A stretch of 64,000 nt of DNA from Actinopolymorpha rutila (GTDB lineage Bacteria > Actinomycetota > Actinomycetes > Propionibacteriales > Actinopolymorphaceae): NCBI RefSeq assembly GCF_013407855.1, contig NZ_JACBZH010000001.1, positions 1,054,001-1,118,000 of the forward strand, written 5' to 3'. Positions within the stretch are counted from its first letter, which is position 1. Every line of letters begins with the position of its first letter. The notes beneath the pieces were generated by a model. The model saw only the letters and a list, made by a program, of their open reading frames with translations, made no database searches and had not been told where the DNA came from. Both the position numbers and the translations under genes were made by a program. Of this stretch, positions 1-8,810 are shown piece by piece.

Positions 1-551
1 GAGTTGTTGATGTCGAAGAAGTCGCCGTTCACCGCGGCGACCGCGCCGGCCTGCTGCGCCTGCTCCGAGATCGGCGCGCCCGAGGCGACCCGGCCCGGGA
101 AGAGGTAGCCGACCGAGGTCCCCTTGGTGAGGTCGACGGTGAGCGAGTCCGACTGCAGCCAGTTCGCCGTGCCGGTGTAGGTGTCCGGGCCGTACCGGTC
201 GAACGACCGCAGCGTCACTCCGGGCGCGACCGGCCGGGAGGTGCTGTCCGTCTCCAGCCGGGGAGCGACGTCGGCCGCCCGCGGCGCCTGGGCGGCACGT
301 CGGTCGGCGGTACCAGCCGGATGGTCGGCGGCGTCGGAGGTGGCCGAGTGCAGGTCGTACCGCGGGTCCGGCCGTACGCCCTGTGTCCGTGCGTCCTGTG
401 CCCGTGCGTCCTGCGCTGGTGTGCCCTGCGCCGAGACCGTCGGCGGCGATCCGGTGGCGGTGCCTCCGGCCGCCAGCCCGACCAGGACCGTGCAGCCGGC
501 CAGGAGCGAGGCGAAGGTACGCAGGCGCACGCGGGTCTTGGTCGAAGCCAC
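1..551 (-). CDS. Phosphodiester glycosidase (NAGPA-like) family secreted protein, N-terminal part
   Basis: Only the first about 183 codons lie in the window; the gene continues past base 1. I place the start at a GTG (549-551) because GGGGAGGAA sits just upstream on the minus strand. The protein opens with basic residues and a hydrophobic stretch (about residues 10-30), typical of a Sec signal peptide, followed by an Ala/Gln/Asp-rich linker. The last visible part, with GVTLRSFDRYG and AVNGDFFDIN, matches the start of the NAGPA (phosphodiester glycosidase) domain as I know it from large secreted actinobacterial proteins. The substrate is unknown; such domains uncap sugar phosphodiesters. The catalytic part is not visible. 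An ACAGG/GCACAGGACGC-like repetition encodes AQDAR repeats near residues 40-55. Confidence 0.72.
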   Translation of the reverse strand, partial: MASTKTRVRLRTFASLLAGCTVLVGLAAGGTATGSPPTVSAQGTPAQDARAQDARTQGVRPDPRYDLHSATSDAADHPAGTADRRAAQAPRAADVAPRLETDSTSRPVAPGVTLRSFDRYGPDTYTGTANWLQSDSLTVDLTKGTSVGYLFPGRVASGAPISEQAQQAGAVAAVNGDFFDINN

Positions 552-677
552 GGGTTCCTCCCCAGGGATGCCGGACGGCACCTCGCAGTGAACTAGACCC
601 GGAAGCGACTTTCCAGACTTCGGCCTGAAGCGGAAGAAAACTCCGCGTGGCGAGCAGGGGGAGGAAGACGCCGGGCG

Positions 678-1637
678 TCAGCGTGCCGGCGTCAGAACCT
701 GAACGGGACGGCCGTCGAGATACGCCGCGATCGCGTCGACCGCCGCGGTGTACCACTCCTCGTACGTCCGCCGGGTCACGAACCCGATGTGCGGCGTCAG
801 GATCGTGCGCGGTGCCTTCAGCAGCGGGTGGCCGGCGGGCAGTGGCTCCTGGTCGTAGACGTCGAGGCCGGCGCCGGCGAGCCGGCCCTCCTCCAGCGCC
901 GCGACCAGTGCTTGCTCGTCGACGATCGGACCGCGGGAGGTGTTGACCAGGTAGGCCGTCGGCCGCATCAGCGCGAGCTCGTCCGCGCCGACCAGGCCGT
1001 GGGTGCGGTCGCTGAGCTTCAGGTGCACGCTGAGCACGTCGGACCGGGCGAACAACTCGTCCTTCTCCACGCGTTCGGCACCCGCGTCGCCCGCGGCCTC
1101 GGGGGTGAGGTTGGCACTCCACGCCAGCACCCGCATGCCGAACGCCTGGGCCACCGGAACCATCGCCCGGCCCAACTGGCCGAGGCCGAGCAGTCCGAGC
1201 GTCGAACCCGCGAGGTCGGTGCCGACCGTGCGCTGCCAGCCGCCGGCGCGCACGGCCGCGTCCTCCTCGGGCACGTGGCGGACCAGCCCGAGGATCAGCG
1301 CCCAGGCGAGCTCGGTGGTCGCGCCACCGCTGCCCGGTGTGCCGCTCACCACGACGCCGTTCTCGTCCGCCGCCTCGAGGTCGATGGCGGCGTTGCGCAT
1401 GCCGGTGGTGACCAGAAGACGCAACCGGGGCAGGCGTTCCAGCACCGAACGCGTGAACGCCGTGCGCTCGCGCATGGCCACGATGACCTCGTAGTGGGCC
1501 AGTCGTTCGACGACGGTGTCCTCGTCGGGCAGGTGGTCGTGGAAGAACGCCACGCTGGTGCGGTCGGGCAGGCTTCGCCAGTCCGCCATCCGCTCCGCGA
1601 CCGCCTGGTAGTCGTCCAGAACCGCCACCAGTGTCAT
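678..1637 (-). CDS. D-2-hydroxyacid dehydrogenase (NAD-dependent)
   Basis: A 319-residue member of the D-isomer-specific 2-hydroxyacid dehydrogenase family, which interconverts 2-keto acids and D-2-hydroxy acids with NAD(P)H. The Rossmann motif GLGQLG is at about residues 151-156. The catalytic triad can be placed: Arg in NTSRGP (about 235), Glu in DQEPLP (about 264) and His in TPHIG (about 283). Length is normal. The ATG start has AAGGAG upstream. It lies 96 bp after the lactonase gene on the same strand, so the two may be co-transcribed. Substrate cannot be read from sequence; glyoxylate, hydroxypyruvate or a sugar-derived keto acid would suit the locus. Confidence 0.88.
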   Translation of the reverse strand: MTLVAVLDDYQAVAERMADWRSLPDRTSVAFFHDHLPDEDTVVERLAHYEVIVAMRERTAFTRSVLERLPRLRLLVTTGMRNAAIDLEAADENGVVVSGTPGSGGATTELAWALILGLVRHVPEEDAAVRAGGWQRTVGTDLAGSTLGLLGLGQLGRAMVPVAQAFGMRVLAWSANLTPEAAGDAGAERVEKDELFARSDVLSVHLKLSDRTHGLVGADELALMRPTAYLVNTSRGPIVDEQALVAALEEGRLAGAGLDVYDQEPLPAGHPLLKAPRTILTPHIGFVTRRTYEEWYTAAVDAIAAYLDGRPVQVLTPAR

Positions 1638-1733
1638 CGGCGTACGCTCCTTCCTCCGCTGTGGCCAGGGCAGACCACAGTGACCACCAGGTCGCTGGGC
1701 GTACGTACCTTAGACGCCGGGCCCCGCGCGCCC

Positions 1734-2594
1734 CTAACCGGCGTAGGGGAGTACCGGCAGGCCGCGCACACCGGGGCGTACGGAGAACACCGCGCCGGCG
1801 GTCGGCTGCTCGTCGTCGGACAGCCCCTCCCGGGAAGTGGTGATGAACAGTTCGTCGAGGTCCGCCCCGCCGAACGTGCACGCGGTGACCTGCTTGACCC
1901 CGGGCACCTCGACCACGCCGTCCAGCGTCCCGTCCGGAGCGACCCGGCGTACCGCCGAGCCGCCGTACATGGCCACCCACAGGTAGCCCTCGGCGTCCAC
2001 CGTCATCCCGTCCGGGCCGCCCCACTCGCCCGGGATCTCCACCACCGGGCGGCGGCTGTCCACGACCAGGCCGGTGTCCGGGTCGTGGTCGAACGCGTCG
2101 ACCCGGCCGGTCGGGGTGTCGATGTAGTAGGCCAACCGGTGGTCGGGGGACCAGGCCAGGCCGTTGGAGATGGTGACGTCGGGGAGTACGACGGAGACGG
2201 TCCGATCGGGGTCGAGCCGGTAGACCGTGCCGGCGCCCTTGGTGGCCGCGTAGGCCATCGACCCGCAGTAGAACCGCCCCTGCGGGTCGCAGCCGCCCTC
2301 GTTCATGCGTACGCCATGGTCGTCCCACAGCTCCGGCAGCCGGTCGACCGAACCGTCGGCGCCCACCAGCGCGAAGCCGCGTTCGATCGCCACCACCATC
2401 CCCCCGGACGTGCGCGGCCGGAACGCCGCCGCCACCTCGCCCACGTGCAGCCGCTCGACCTCGCCACTGGCCAGGTCGGCGGTGAGGATGTCGCCGGCGA
2501 GCATGTCCACGAACCGCAGTCCGCCCCAGCTCGGGTCCCAGACCGGTCCTTCTCCGTGGTGGGCGTGTGGCTCGGTGACCTGCTCGGCCCTCAT
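1734..2594 (-). CDS. SMP-30/gluconolactonase/LRE family protein (probable sugar lactonase)
   Basis: A 286-residue six-bladed beta-propeller of the SMP-30/gluconolactonase family. Divalent-metal ligands expected for the family are visible: Glu in HGEGPVWD near the N terminus, Asn in TISNGLAWS and Asp in GGPDGMTVD. Family members hydrolyse aldonolactones made by sugar 1-dehydrogenases. With the dehydratase at 19.2 kb and the keto-acid enzymes at 42 kb it could supply the lactonase step of pentose oxidation (inference). GGGAGGACAC directly precedes the ATG. The promoter-proximal side is only 31 bp from the end of the IS element, so the insertion may have replaced or altered its native promoter. 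Confidence 0.87.
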   Translation of the reverse strand: MRAEQVTEPHAHHGEGPVWDPSWGGLRFVDMLAGDILTADLASGEVERLHVGEVAAAFRPRTSGGMVVAIERGFALVGADGSVDRLPELWDDHGVRMNEGGCDPQGRFYCGSMAYAATKGAGTVYRLDPDRTVSVVLPDVTISNGLAWSPDHRLAYYIDTPTGRVDAFDHDPDTGLVVDSRRPVVEIPGEWGGPDGMTVDAEGYLWVAMYGGSAVRRVAPDGTLDGVVEVPGVKQVTACTFGGADLDELFITTSREGLSDDEQPTAGAVFSVRPGVRGLPVLPYAG

Positions 2595-2625
2595 GTGTCC
2601 TCCCTGGGGTGACGACTTCCACCGA

Positions 2626-2636
2626 CCCTAGCCTCG
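2626..2636 (+). repeat. IS left terminal inverted repeat
   Basis: CCCTAGCCTCG, matching the complement of 4306-4316; the similarity continues inward with TTTCA at 2640-2644. It begins 31 bp upstream of the lactonase start codon. Confidence 0.75.
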
Positions 2637-2778
2637 ATCTTTCATCTGGCTGGTCATCGAGGTGTGGTCGTGGTTTCGGTCGGGGTGCTGTCCTTCGCCT
2701 GGTGGTGGGCAGGGGTGGTTTCCGGCGCTGTGGTCGCCGGTTCTCCTTGGTCCTGGTGGTAGGGATTGGGGTCTGTTC

Positions 2779-4191
2779 TCAGGTGGTGTTGAGGGTGGCC
2801 CAGCCGGTGTCGATGAGCGGGTTCCAGGGCCAGTCGCGGGGTAGTCGCAGGAGTTGTCGCCGGCCGGTGGCGATGATGCGCCCGGCCACGGACAGGATGC
2901 GTAGCCGGATCCGTTTGGGTTCCCAGCGGCGCACCTGCGGCTGGCTGGGTGGCTGGTCGGGCCAGGCCAGGGTCTGGGTCCAGGTGAGCAGGTCGGAGGC
3001 CAGGGCCACGATTGCCAGCCAGATCTGGTTGCGGTCGTAGTCGGCGAAGGGCAGGTTGGCCATACCGGTGTCTTTGAGGCAGCGGATGCGGTCCTCGGCG
3101 CGGGCGCGTTGACGGTGGCGGACCTCCAGCACCGGCAAGGTCCAGCCGGAACCTTTGGTGTTGGTGGCAAAGCAGGTGATGCGCCACCCGTCGATGTCGG
3201 TCAGCCGGAGTTGGGCGCCGGGGTGGGGGCGTTCTCGGCGGGCGATCACCCGCATACCGTCCGGCCACTCCTGTGGGCCCGGGCGGGTAGATCGCACCGG
3301 GGTGGGCATCCAGGCGGTGAGTTCGGCGACCTGGGCGCCCTCGCGGGGGTCGCCGTCGCCGTCGAGGGCTGCCCGCCACGCCTGGACCGGGATCGCCTCG
3401 ACCGCGGCCTTGACCGTGGGGTGAGCCGCGTAGCCGATCGAGTACTCCAGACCCTTATCGGTGACGTGGCCCAGGAACTTCTTCGAACACGCCCCAGAAT
3501 CTGCGCGGACCAGCACCTGGGCCCGCTCGTGCTCGGGGAGCTGGGCCAGCGCCAGATCCAGGGCATCGATGTGATCGGCGACGTTTTGCGGGGAAGCCGG
3601 CCCCGGCCGCAACGCCAGGGCCAGCGTCTCCCCGGTGCCGTGTTCGCCGTGGTCGACGAACGCGCACATCGGCGCGAACCCGAACCCACGCTTGTAGGTC
3701 GGCCCCGCCAGTTCCTTGTCCGAATGCGCGGTGACCAGGGTGGAGTCGATGTCCACGATCACCTGCCCGCCACCGCGAGAGCCCGCGCGTCCGGGCAGCG
3801 GCCGCCGGGCCGCCCAGGCCGCGTCCCGGGCGGCGGCGTGCGCGGTCCGGATCGCTGCCAGCGACGCGTCGACGTCACCGGCCAGGGCGGCGATCAGCCG
3901 GGAGACGGTCGGGGCAGAGGCCACCTGCCCGAACAGCCCCGGCTGGGCCCGCACCACGCCCAGATCGGCAAGGCAGTCCCCACCCAACGCGACCGCGGTC
4001 GCCAGATCACAGATCACCTTGCCCGGATCATGAACCGCCCGCCGGCCACGCCACGGCGCCAGCGCCGCAGACAACGCATCCGCCAGCCCCGACACCCGCA
4101 CCGTCTGTGCCAGCAACAGCCCACCCGAACTCGACACCAACGACTCACGAGCCGAGTCCAACACCACACCCACAGCCGGGATACGCTTCAC
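2779..4191 (-). CDS. IS1380 family transposase
   Basis: A 470-residue DDE transposase. Candidate catalytic residues are Asp in VDIDST (about 150), Asp in LVRADSG (about 230), and Glu in the RARAEDRIRCLK stretch, which has the Arg-Glu-Lys spacing of IS4-type enzymes. It mediates cut-and-paste movement of the surrounding element. The start is GTG (4189-4191), whose upstream DNA folds into a perfect 15-bp hairpin that probably limits expression. The frame is uninterrupted, so the gene may be active. Several long reading frames on the opposite strand are by-products of the high-GC codon pattern. Confidence 0.92.
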   Translation of the reverse strand: MKRIPAVGVVLDSARESLVSSSGGLLLAQTVRVSGLADALSAALAPWRGRRAVHDPGKVICDLATAVALGGDCLADLGVVRAQPGLFGQVASAPTVSRLIAALAGDVDASLAAIRTAHAAARDAAWAARRPLPGRAGSRGGGQVIVDIDSTLVTAHSDKELAGPTYKRGFGFAPMCAFVDHGEHGTGETLALALRPGPASPQNVADHIDALDLALAQLPEHERAQVLVRADSGACSKKFLGHVTDKGLEYSIGYAAHPTVKAAVEAIPVQAWRAALDGDGDPREGAQVAELTAWMPTPVRSTRPGPQEWPDGMRVIARRERPHPGAQLRLTDIDGWRITCFATNTKGSGWTLPVLEVRHRQRARAEDRIRCLKDTGMANLPFADYDRNQIWLAIVALASDLLTWTQTLAWPDQPPSQPQVRRWEPKRIRLRILSVAGRIIATGRRQLLRLPRDWPWNPLIDTGWATLNTT

Positions 4192-4193
4192 CT

Positions 4194-4266
4194 ACGAAGT
4201 GCCTTCCACTCGGTGCTACTTGCGACGTCGCAATCCCAAGTTTCCCGAGCATGGAAGGCACTTCGT
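4194..4266. repeat. Hairpin-forming inverted repeat upstream of the transposase
   Basis: The arms ACGAAGTGCCTTCCA (4194-4208) and TGGAAGGCACTTCGT (4252-4266) are perfect complements, separated by 43 bases. That spacer itself contains the 12-bp palindrome TGCGACGTCGCA (4221-4232). The structure overlaps the transposase leader, so it may act as an operator, an RNA fold that blocks read-through from outside promoters, or a subterminal transposase site. Confidence 0.7.
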
Positions 4267-4305
4267 GCGTTACACGCCGCACACACCACCCGCGACGTGA
4301 AATCC

Positions 4306-4316
4306 CGAGGCTAGGG
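4306..4316 (-). repeat. IS right terminal inverted repeat
   Basis: CGAGGCTAGGG, the complement of the left end. Beyond it lies about 200 bp of non-coding DNA with three copies of GTCAGGAA (4372, 4383 and 4486) ahead of the dioxygenase gene. Confidence 0.75.
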
Positions 4317-4519
4317 CATTCCGTGGCCGGCGCCTTCTGTCCGGTGGCACGTGTGCGGCACGGCCCGGCCGGTCAGGAACATGTCAGGAACAGACAGGTG
4401 AACGCGCGTCCCGGGCATGGCCTCGCGGCGGCCGCCGAGGCGATGCTTGGGTTGGCCTGGTGCGAATCCAGGTGGCAGTCCAGGTGTCAGGAAGCCTTTT
4501 CGCGGCGGAGGGAACCACC

Positions 4520-5425
4520 ATGACCACGGTCACTGAGCAGGTGCCGGCACGGTCCGGTCCGGTGCTGCACGAGTCGGTCTCGGACGCGCTGATCACGCAG
4601 ATCCGCGAGGACGGGTTCGGGGTGCTGAAGAACGCCCTGTCGCCCGCGGAGGTCGCCGAGATCAACGCCGAGGCGGCCCGGTTGTGCCGGGGTGATCTCG
4701 GTGACATCGAGCGGGTCACCCGCGCCACCGCGGAGGAGTCCGACGAGGAGGTGATGCGGCGCTACCTGTGCATCCACTTCCCGAGCAAGCTGTCGGAGGT
4801 GATCGCCCGCACCTACCACCACCCGAAGATCGTGGACGTCCTCACCCGGGTGATCGGCCCGAACGTCAAGGCCATGCAGTCGATGCTGTTCATGAAGTCG
4901 GAGGGCAAGCCGGGGCAGGCGTGGCACCAGGACGAGTTCTTCATCCCCACGCGGGACCGCTCCCTCACCGCGGCCTGGATCGCGCTCGACGACGCCACCA
5001 TCGAGAACGGCTGCCTGTGGGTGCTGCCGGGGTCGCACCGGCGCGGGGTCATCTACCCCGACCGCGAACAGGAGGACGAGCGCTTCGACTGCACCGTCGA
5101 GCTGTACGACTTCCCGTACAGCGACGAGGACGCGGTGCCGGTGGAGATCCCGGCGGGCGCGGCGATCATCTTCAACGGCTACCTGCTGCACCGGTCGCTG
5201 CCGAACACCGGCAAACACGGCTTCCGCCGGGCGCTGACCAACCACTTCATGAGCGCGGAGTCGCTGCTCCCGTGGGGCCGCGTCCCCGACGACACCCACG
5301 TGGCGAAGTACGACTACCGCGACGTCGAGCTCGTCGCCGGTGAGGACCCCTACGCCTACAAGGGAACCGCCGACCTTGCCCGGCCGAGCGTACGCCCGGA
5401 CAAGGAGGGCGGCTGCGGCCGCTGA
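4520..5425 (+). CDS. Phytanoyl-CoA dioxygenase (PhyH) family protein
   Basis: A 301-residue Fe(II)/2-oxoglutarate-dependent oxygenase. The iron ligands are visible as the HxD motif in WHQDEFF (about residues 137-139) and a distal His in LLHRS, followed by an Arg-rich segment that would bind 2-oxoglutarate. I chose the ATG at 4520 over an upstream in-frame ATG at 4460 because GCGGAGGG precedes it and the first 20 codons upstream look unlike protein. The family hydroxylates small molecules or acyl groups; the substrate is not predictable. The gene sits 120 bp before an MHS-type symporter on the same strand, so the two may import and oxidise the same compound (inference). Three GTCAGGAA repeats lie in its leader. 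Confidence 0.86.
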   Translation: MTTVTEQVPARSGPVLHESVSDALITQIREDGFGVLKNALSPAEVAEINAEAARLCRGDLGDIERVTRATAEESDEEVMRRYLCIHFPSKLSEVIARTYHHPKIVDVLTRVIGPNVKAMQSMLFMKSEGKPGQAWHQDEFFIPTRDRSLTAAWIALDDATIENGCLWVLPGSHRRGVIYPDREQEDERFDCTVELYDFPYSDEDAVPVEIPAGAAIIFNGYLLHRSLPNTGKHGFRRALTNHFMSAESLLPWGRVPDDTHVAKYDYRDVELVAGEDPYAYKGTADLARPSVRPDKEGGCGR

Positions 5426-5545
5426 CCACGAGGGCCTGCCCACCTGCCTGCGCGGGAGGGGGTCCACCCACCCGACTTCCGAAGGTGGAGGATGGGAGGG
5501 CGGCGCACCTCACACCCGGCCCGCGCCGGCCAGGAGGAGACCCAG

Positions 5546-6967
5546 GTGGCGGCAGCCGAAGGCGGCCGGAACCTCACGCTCGCAGATGTGACGGTCACCG
5601 ACGAGCGGGTGGCGCGGCGGGCGGTGATGGCCGCGGCGATCGGCAACCTGACCGAGTGGTACGACTTCGGTGTCTACTCGTACCTCACCGCAATCATCTC
5701 GAAGGTCTTCTTCGCCAACCTGTCGCCCGGCCTGGCCACACTCGCCACGTTGGCCACATTCGCCGCGTCGTTCCTCATCCGTCCCTTCGGAGGCCTGTTC
5801 TTCGGCCCGCTGGGCGACCGGATCGGCCGGACGAAGGTGCTGGCGACCACCGTGATCCTGATGGCGTGTGGCACCACGCTGCTCGGGGTGATTCCGAGCT
5901 ACGCGGCGATCGGTGCGGCCGCCCCGGTGCTGGTGCTGTTCGCCCGGTTGGTGCAGGGGTTCTCCACCGGCGGGGAGTACGCCGGCGCGATGACGTTCAT
6001 CGCCGAGTACGCCCCGGACAAGCGGCGTGGCTTCCTCGGCAGCTGGCTGGAGTTCGGCACGCTGACCGGCTACACGTTCGGCGCCTTGCTGGTCACGCTG
6101 CTCACCGCCGTTCTGGGTGACCAGCGGATGCTGTCGTGGGGTTGGCGGATCCCGTTCCTGATCGCCCTGCCGATCGGGGTGACCGGCCTGTATCTGCGGC
6201 TGCGGCTGGAGGAGACACCTGCGTTCGAGCAGCTGGTCGCGAAGTCACCGCAGCACGGAGGAACCGCGATCAGGGACGACTTCCGGCTGATCTTCACCAG
6301 GCACTGGCGGGCTCTGTTGCTGGTCGGCGGGCTGGTGATCGCGTGGAACGTCACCAACTACATGCTGACCAGCTACATGCCGACCTACCTCACCACGACG
6401 TTGCCGAGGCACGGCGAACGGGGGACCAGCAGCATGGCGGCGAACGTGCTGCAGATCGTGGTGTTGCTCGTCCTCATGGTCATCGTGACCTTCCTCGGCA
6501 GGCTGAGTGACCGCGTCGGGCGCCGTCCGGTGCTGATGACCGGATCTCTCGCTCTCGTCGTGCTCGGCGTTCCCATGGTGCTGCTGCTCCAGGTCGGCGG
6601 AATCGGCCCGACGTTCCTCGGGCTGATGATGATGGGCCTGTCGCTGGTGTGCTTCTCCTCGACCGCGCCCTCGACGCTGCCGGCGATGTTCCCGACGGAG
6701 ATCCGGTACGGCGGCCTGTCCATCGCGTTCAACATCTTCGTGTCCGCGTTCGGCGGCACAACCGCCGCGGTGATGGGTGCGCTGATCCTGGCCACCGGCA
6801 ACCTGTTGTGGCCCGGCTACTACCTGATGGCCGCGGGTGTCGTCGGTGCGGTCTGCGTGTACTTCGTACGCGAGTCCGCACGCCGTCCGCTGGCCGGCGC
6901 GAACCCCGCGGTGGCCAGCGAGGAGGAGGCGCGGGAACTCGTCGCGCAGGCGCAGGCCGACCGCTGA
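5546..6967 (+). CDS. MFS transporter, metabolite:H+ symporter (MHS/ProP-ShiA) type
   Basis: A 473-residue integral membrane protein with about 12 hydrophobic helices. MHS hallmarks are NLTEWYDFGVY near the N terminus, the loop 2-3 motif GDRIGR, FSTGGEYAG in helix 5, and a second GRLSDRVGRR loop in the C half. The family takes up organic acids, betaines or shikimate by proton symport. I chose the GTG start at 5546, preceded by AGGAGGAG with 6-base spacing, over the ATG at 5492, which would add an 18-residue tail. It follows the PhyH-type dioxygenase and probably shares its transcript. Confidence 0.88.
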   Translation: MAAAEGGRNLTLADVTVTDERVARRAVMAAAIGNLTEWYDFGVYSYLTAIISKVFFANLSPGLATLATLATFAASFLIRPFGGLFFGPLGDRIGRTKVLATTVILMACGTTLLGVIPSYAAIGAAAPVLVLFARLVQGFSTGGEYAGAMTFIAEYAPDKRRGFLGSWLEFGTLTGYTFGALLVTLLTAVLGDQRMLSWGWRIPFLIALPIGVTGLYLRLRLEETPAFEQLVAKSPQHGGTAIRDDFRLIFTRHWRALLLVGGLVIAWNVTNYMLTSYMPTYLTTTLPRHGERGTSSMAANVLQIVVLLVLMVIVTFLGRLSDRVGRRPVLMTGSLALVVLGVPMVLLLQVGGIGPTFLGLMMMGLSLVCFSSTAPSTLPAMFPTEIRYGGLSIAFNIFVSAFGGTTAAVMGALILATGNLLWPGYYLMAAGVVGAVCVYFVRESARRPLAGANPAVASEEEARELVAQAQADR

Positions 6968-7160
6968 GTTGAGCACAGACACCGCCGCGCAACGACGGTG
7001 GTCGTCGTCGGTAAACTCTGGCGTTCCTCGATACAACTTGGTAACAAATCTACTCGCGCCACCCGGCGATGGTGCAGGGTGCATTAGTCAGCAGCGCTCG
7101 ACGGTGTCCGCACGGCTGCCGGTACGAGGGCAGGAAAACGGGATGAGGAGACGTCGAACG

Positions 7161-8804
7161 ATGCGGATGGCACGCGTTCTGGCCGCCGCGGCAGCGGCCA
7201 TGCTGGCGGTGGCCGGGTGTGGGTCCGGCGACGGTGGCGGCAACGACGGCAACGCCCCCAAGAAGACGGTGCTGCACAGCGCTCTGGGGCAGAGCGTCGA
7301 CACGCTCCTGCCGGCCGACTCCAACGTCGGCGACAACATCGGCGTCGACGACGTCCTCTTCTCCGGGCTGGTGCGCTACGACATCGACACCGGCAAGCCC
7401 TACAACTACATGGCGCAGAGCATCACCTCGACCGACAACACCACCTGGACGATCAAGATCAAGAAGGGCTGGACGTTCCAGAACGGCGAGCCGGTCGACG
7501 CCAACGCCTACGCCCGCGCCTGGAACGCCGCGGCGTTCGGGCCCAACGCCTTCGCCAACAACTACTTCTTCGACAAGGTCGTCGGCTACGACAAGATGCA
7601 GGGCGAGGTCGAGGAGGACGACAACGGCAACGTCAAGGTGCTCAAGAAGCCGTCGGCCACCGAGCTGTCCGGCCTGAAGGTCGTCGACGACCACACCCTG
7701 CGGGTCACGCTCAACACTCCGTTCGCCGCGTTCCCGACCATCCTCGGCTACACCGGCTTCTTCCCGATGGCGGAGAAGTGTGCCAAGGACCTCCACGCCT
7801 GCGCCGTCAAGCCGATCGGCAACGGTCCGTTCAAGGTCGTCTCGTGGGACCGTGGCCAGAAGCTCGTCGCGGAGCGCTGGAAGGGCTACAAGGGCAGCGA
7901 GAAGCCGAGCTACGACAGCATCGAGTGGCGGGAGTACGGCGAGAACGAGGTGTCCTGGCCCGACTTCCAGTCCGGCGACATCGACCTGTCCGCCCCGCCT
8001 CCCGAGCAGTGGGCGTCGGCGATGAACGACCCCGAGCTGAAGAAGCGGATGGTGAAGCGGCCGACCACGGCGCTGACCTATCTCGGCTTCCCGCTCTACG
8101 CCGGCAAGCCCTGGACCGACCCGAACTTCCGCAAGGCCATCGCCCTGGCGGTCGACGTCGACACGATCATCAAGCAGGTGGCACCGGGCCGCTACTCCCG
8201 CGCCACGGGCTGGGTTCCGACGACCGTGTTCGGTGGCCGCAAGAACGTCTGCGACTACTGCCGGTACGACCCGGCCGAGGCCAAGAAGCTGCTCGCCAAG
8301 GCCGGCGGCTGGCCCAAGGGCAAGGTCATGAAGATCGCACTCGGCTCCGACACGACGCAGGAGGCGATCTTCAAGGCCATCGGCGACCAGCTCAAGCTGA
8401 ACCTCGGGATCAACTACTCGCTGGTGCCGAGCGAGGAGTTCTTCAGCATGCGGTCCGCGCAGAAGTTCCAGGGTCCGTTCCGGAACAACTGGTACGCCGA
8501 CTACAACCTCAACGAGAACTACCTCCGGCCGGTCTACGCCAGCGGTGACCCGAAGGGCAACACGAACTTCGGCTACTACGACAAGAAGTTCGAGGCGAAG
8601 CTCGACGAGGCCGACCGGGCGGCGAACACCGCCGACGCGGTCAAGCTCTACCAGCAGGCCGAGGACATCCTCGCCGCCGACTTCCCGACCGTGCCGCTCT
8701 ACGTCAGCGACTCCGTCACCTTCTACAGCGACCGGCTCGACAACGTGAAGCTCAACCCGTTCAGCGGCGCGGTCGACCTTCGCATCCTGAAGATCGCCAA
8801 GTAA
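7161..8804 (+). CDS. ABC transporter substrate-binding lipoprotein, family 5 (peptide/oligosaccharide)
   Basis: A lipoprotein signal ends in LAVAGC near residue 21, and the rest is a complete family 5 (DppA/OppA-like) binding protein, with GWTFQNGEPVDA near the N-terminal third and YADYN plus a PLYVSDS segment near the end. It binds oligopeptides or oligosaccharides outside the membrane and delivers them to the permeases that follow. I prefer the ATG at 7161, which has AGGAG 10 bases upstream; the ATG at 7143 is an alternative that adds MRRRRT. It is the first gene of a five-gene operon and lies only 6 bp from the next. A short dyad TTGGTAACAA (7038-7047) lies in the 193-bp leader. Confidence 0.9.
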   Translation: MRMARVLAAAAAAMLAVAGCGSGDGGGNDGNAPKKTVLHSALGQSVDTLLPADSNVGDNIGVDDVLFSGLVRYDIDTGKPYNYMAQSITSTDNTTWTIKIKKGWTFQNGEPVDANAYARAWNAAAFGPNAFANNYFFDKVVGYDKMQGEVEEDDNGNVKVLKKPSATELSGLKVVDDHTLRVTLNTPFAAFPTILGYTGFFPMAEKCAKDLHACAVKPIGNGPFKVVSWDRGQKLVAERWKGYKGSEKPSYDSIEWREYGENEVSWPDFQSGDIDLSAPPPEQWASAMNDPELKKRMVKRPTTALTYLGFPLYAGKPWTDPNFRKAIALAVDVDTIIKQVAPGRYSRATGWVPTTVFGGRKNVCDYCRYDPAEAKKLLAKAGGWPKGKVMKIALGSDTTQEAIFKAIGDQLKLNLGINYSLVPSEEFFSMRSAQKFQGPFRNNWYADYNLNENYLRPVYASGDPKGNTNFGYYDKKFEAKLDEADRAANTADAVKLYQQAEDILAADFPTVPLYVSDSVTFYSDRLDNVKLNPFSGAVDLRILKIAK

Positions 8805-8810
8805 TCCTCG

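Larger units (their letters stand above)
2626..4316 (-). mobile_element. IS1380-family insertion sequence
   Basis: About 1.69 kb, bounded by matching imperfect inverted ends that share the outer 11 bases CCCTAGCCTCG (2626-2636 and, inverted, 4306-4316), with a further TTTCA match just inside. It carries one transposase gene. The element appears intact: full-length transposase and both ends. The four bases outside each end (CCGA on the left, CATT on the right) do not match, so I see no target-site duplication, although IS1380 elements normally make a short one. About 140 bp at the left end and 115 bp at the right end are non-coding. Confidence 0.83.

Noticed and set aside
789..2612. A 607-codon plus-strand frame across the hydroxyacid dehydrogenase and lactonase
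   Set aside because: Spans two convincing minus-strand genes and the gap between them; no domain features.
3109..4314. Plus-strand open frame inside the insertion sequence
   Set aside because: Antisense to the transposase, which has its DDE residues; the element does not need a second gene.
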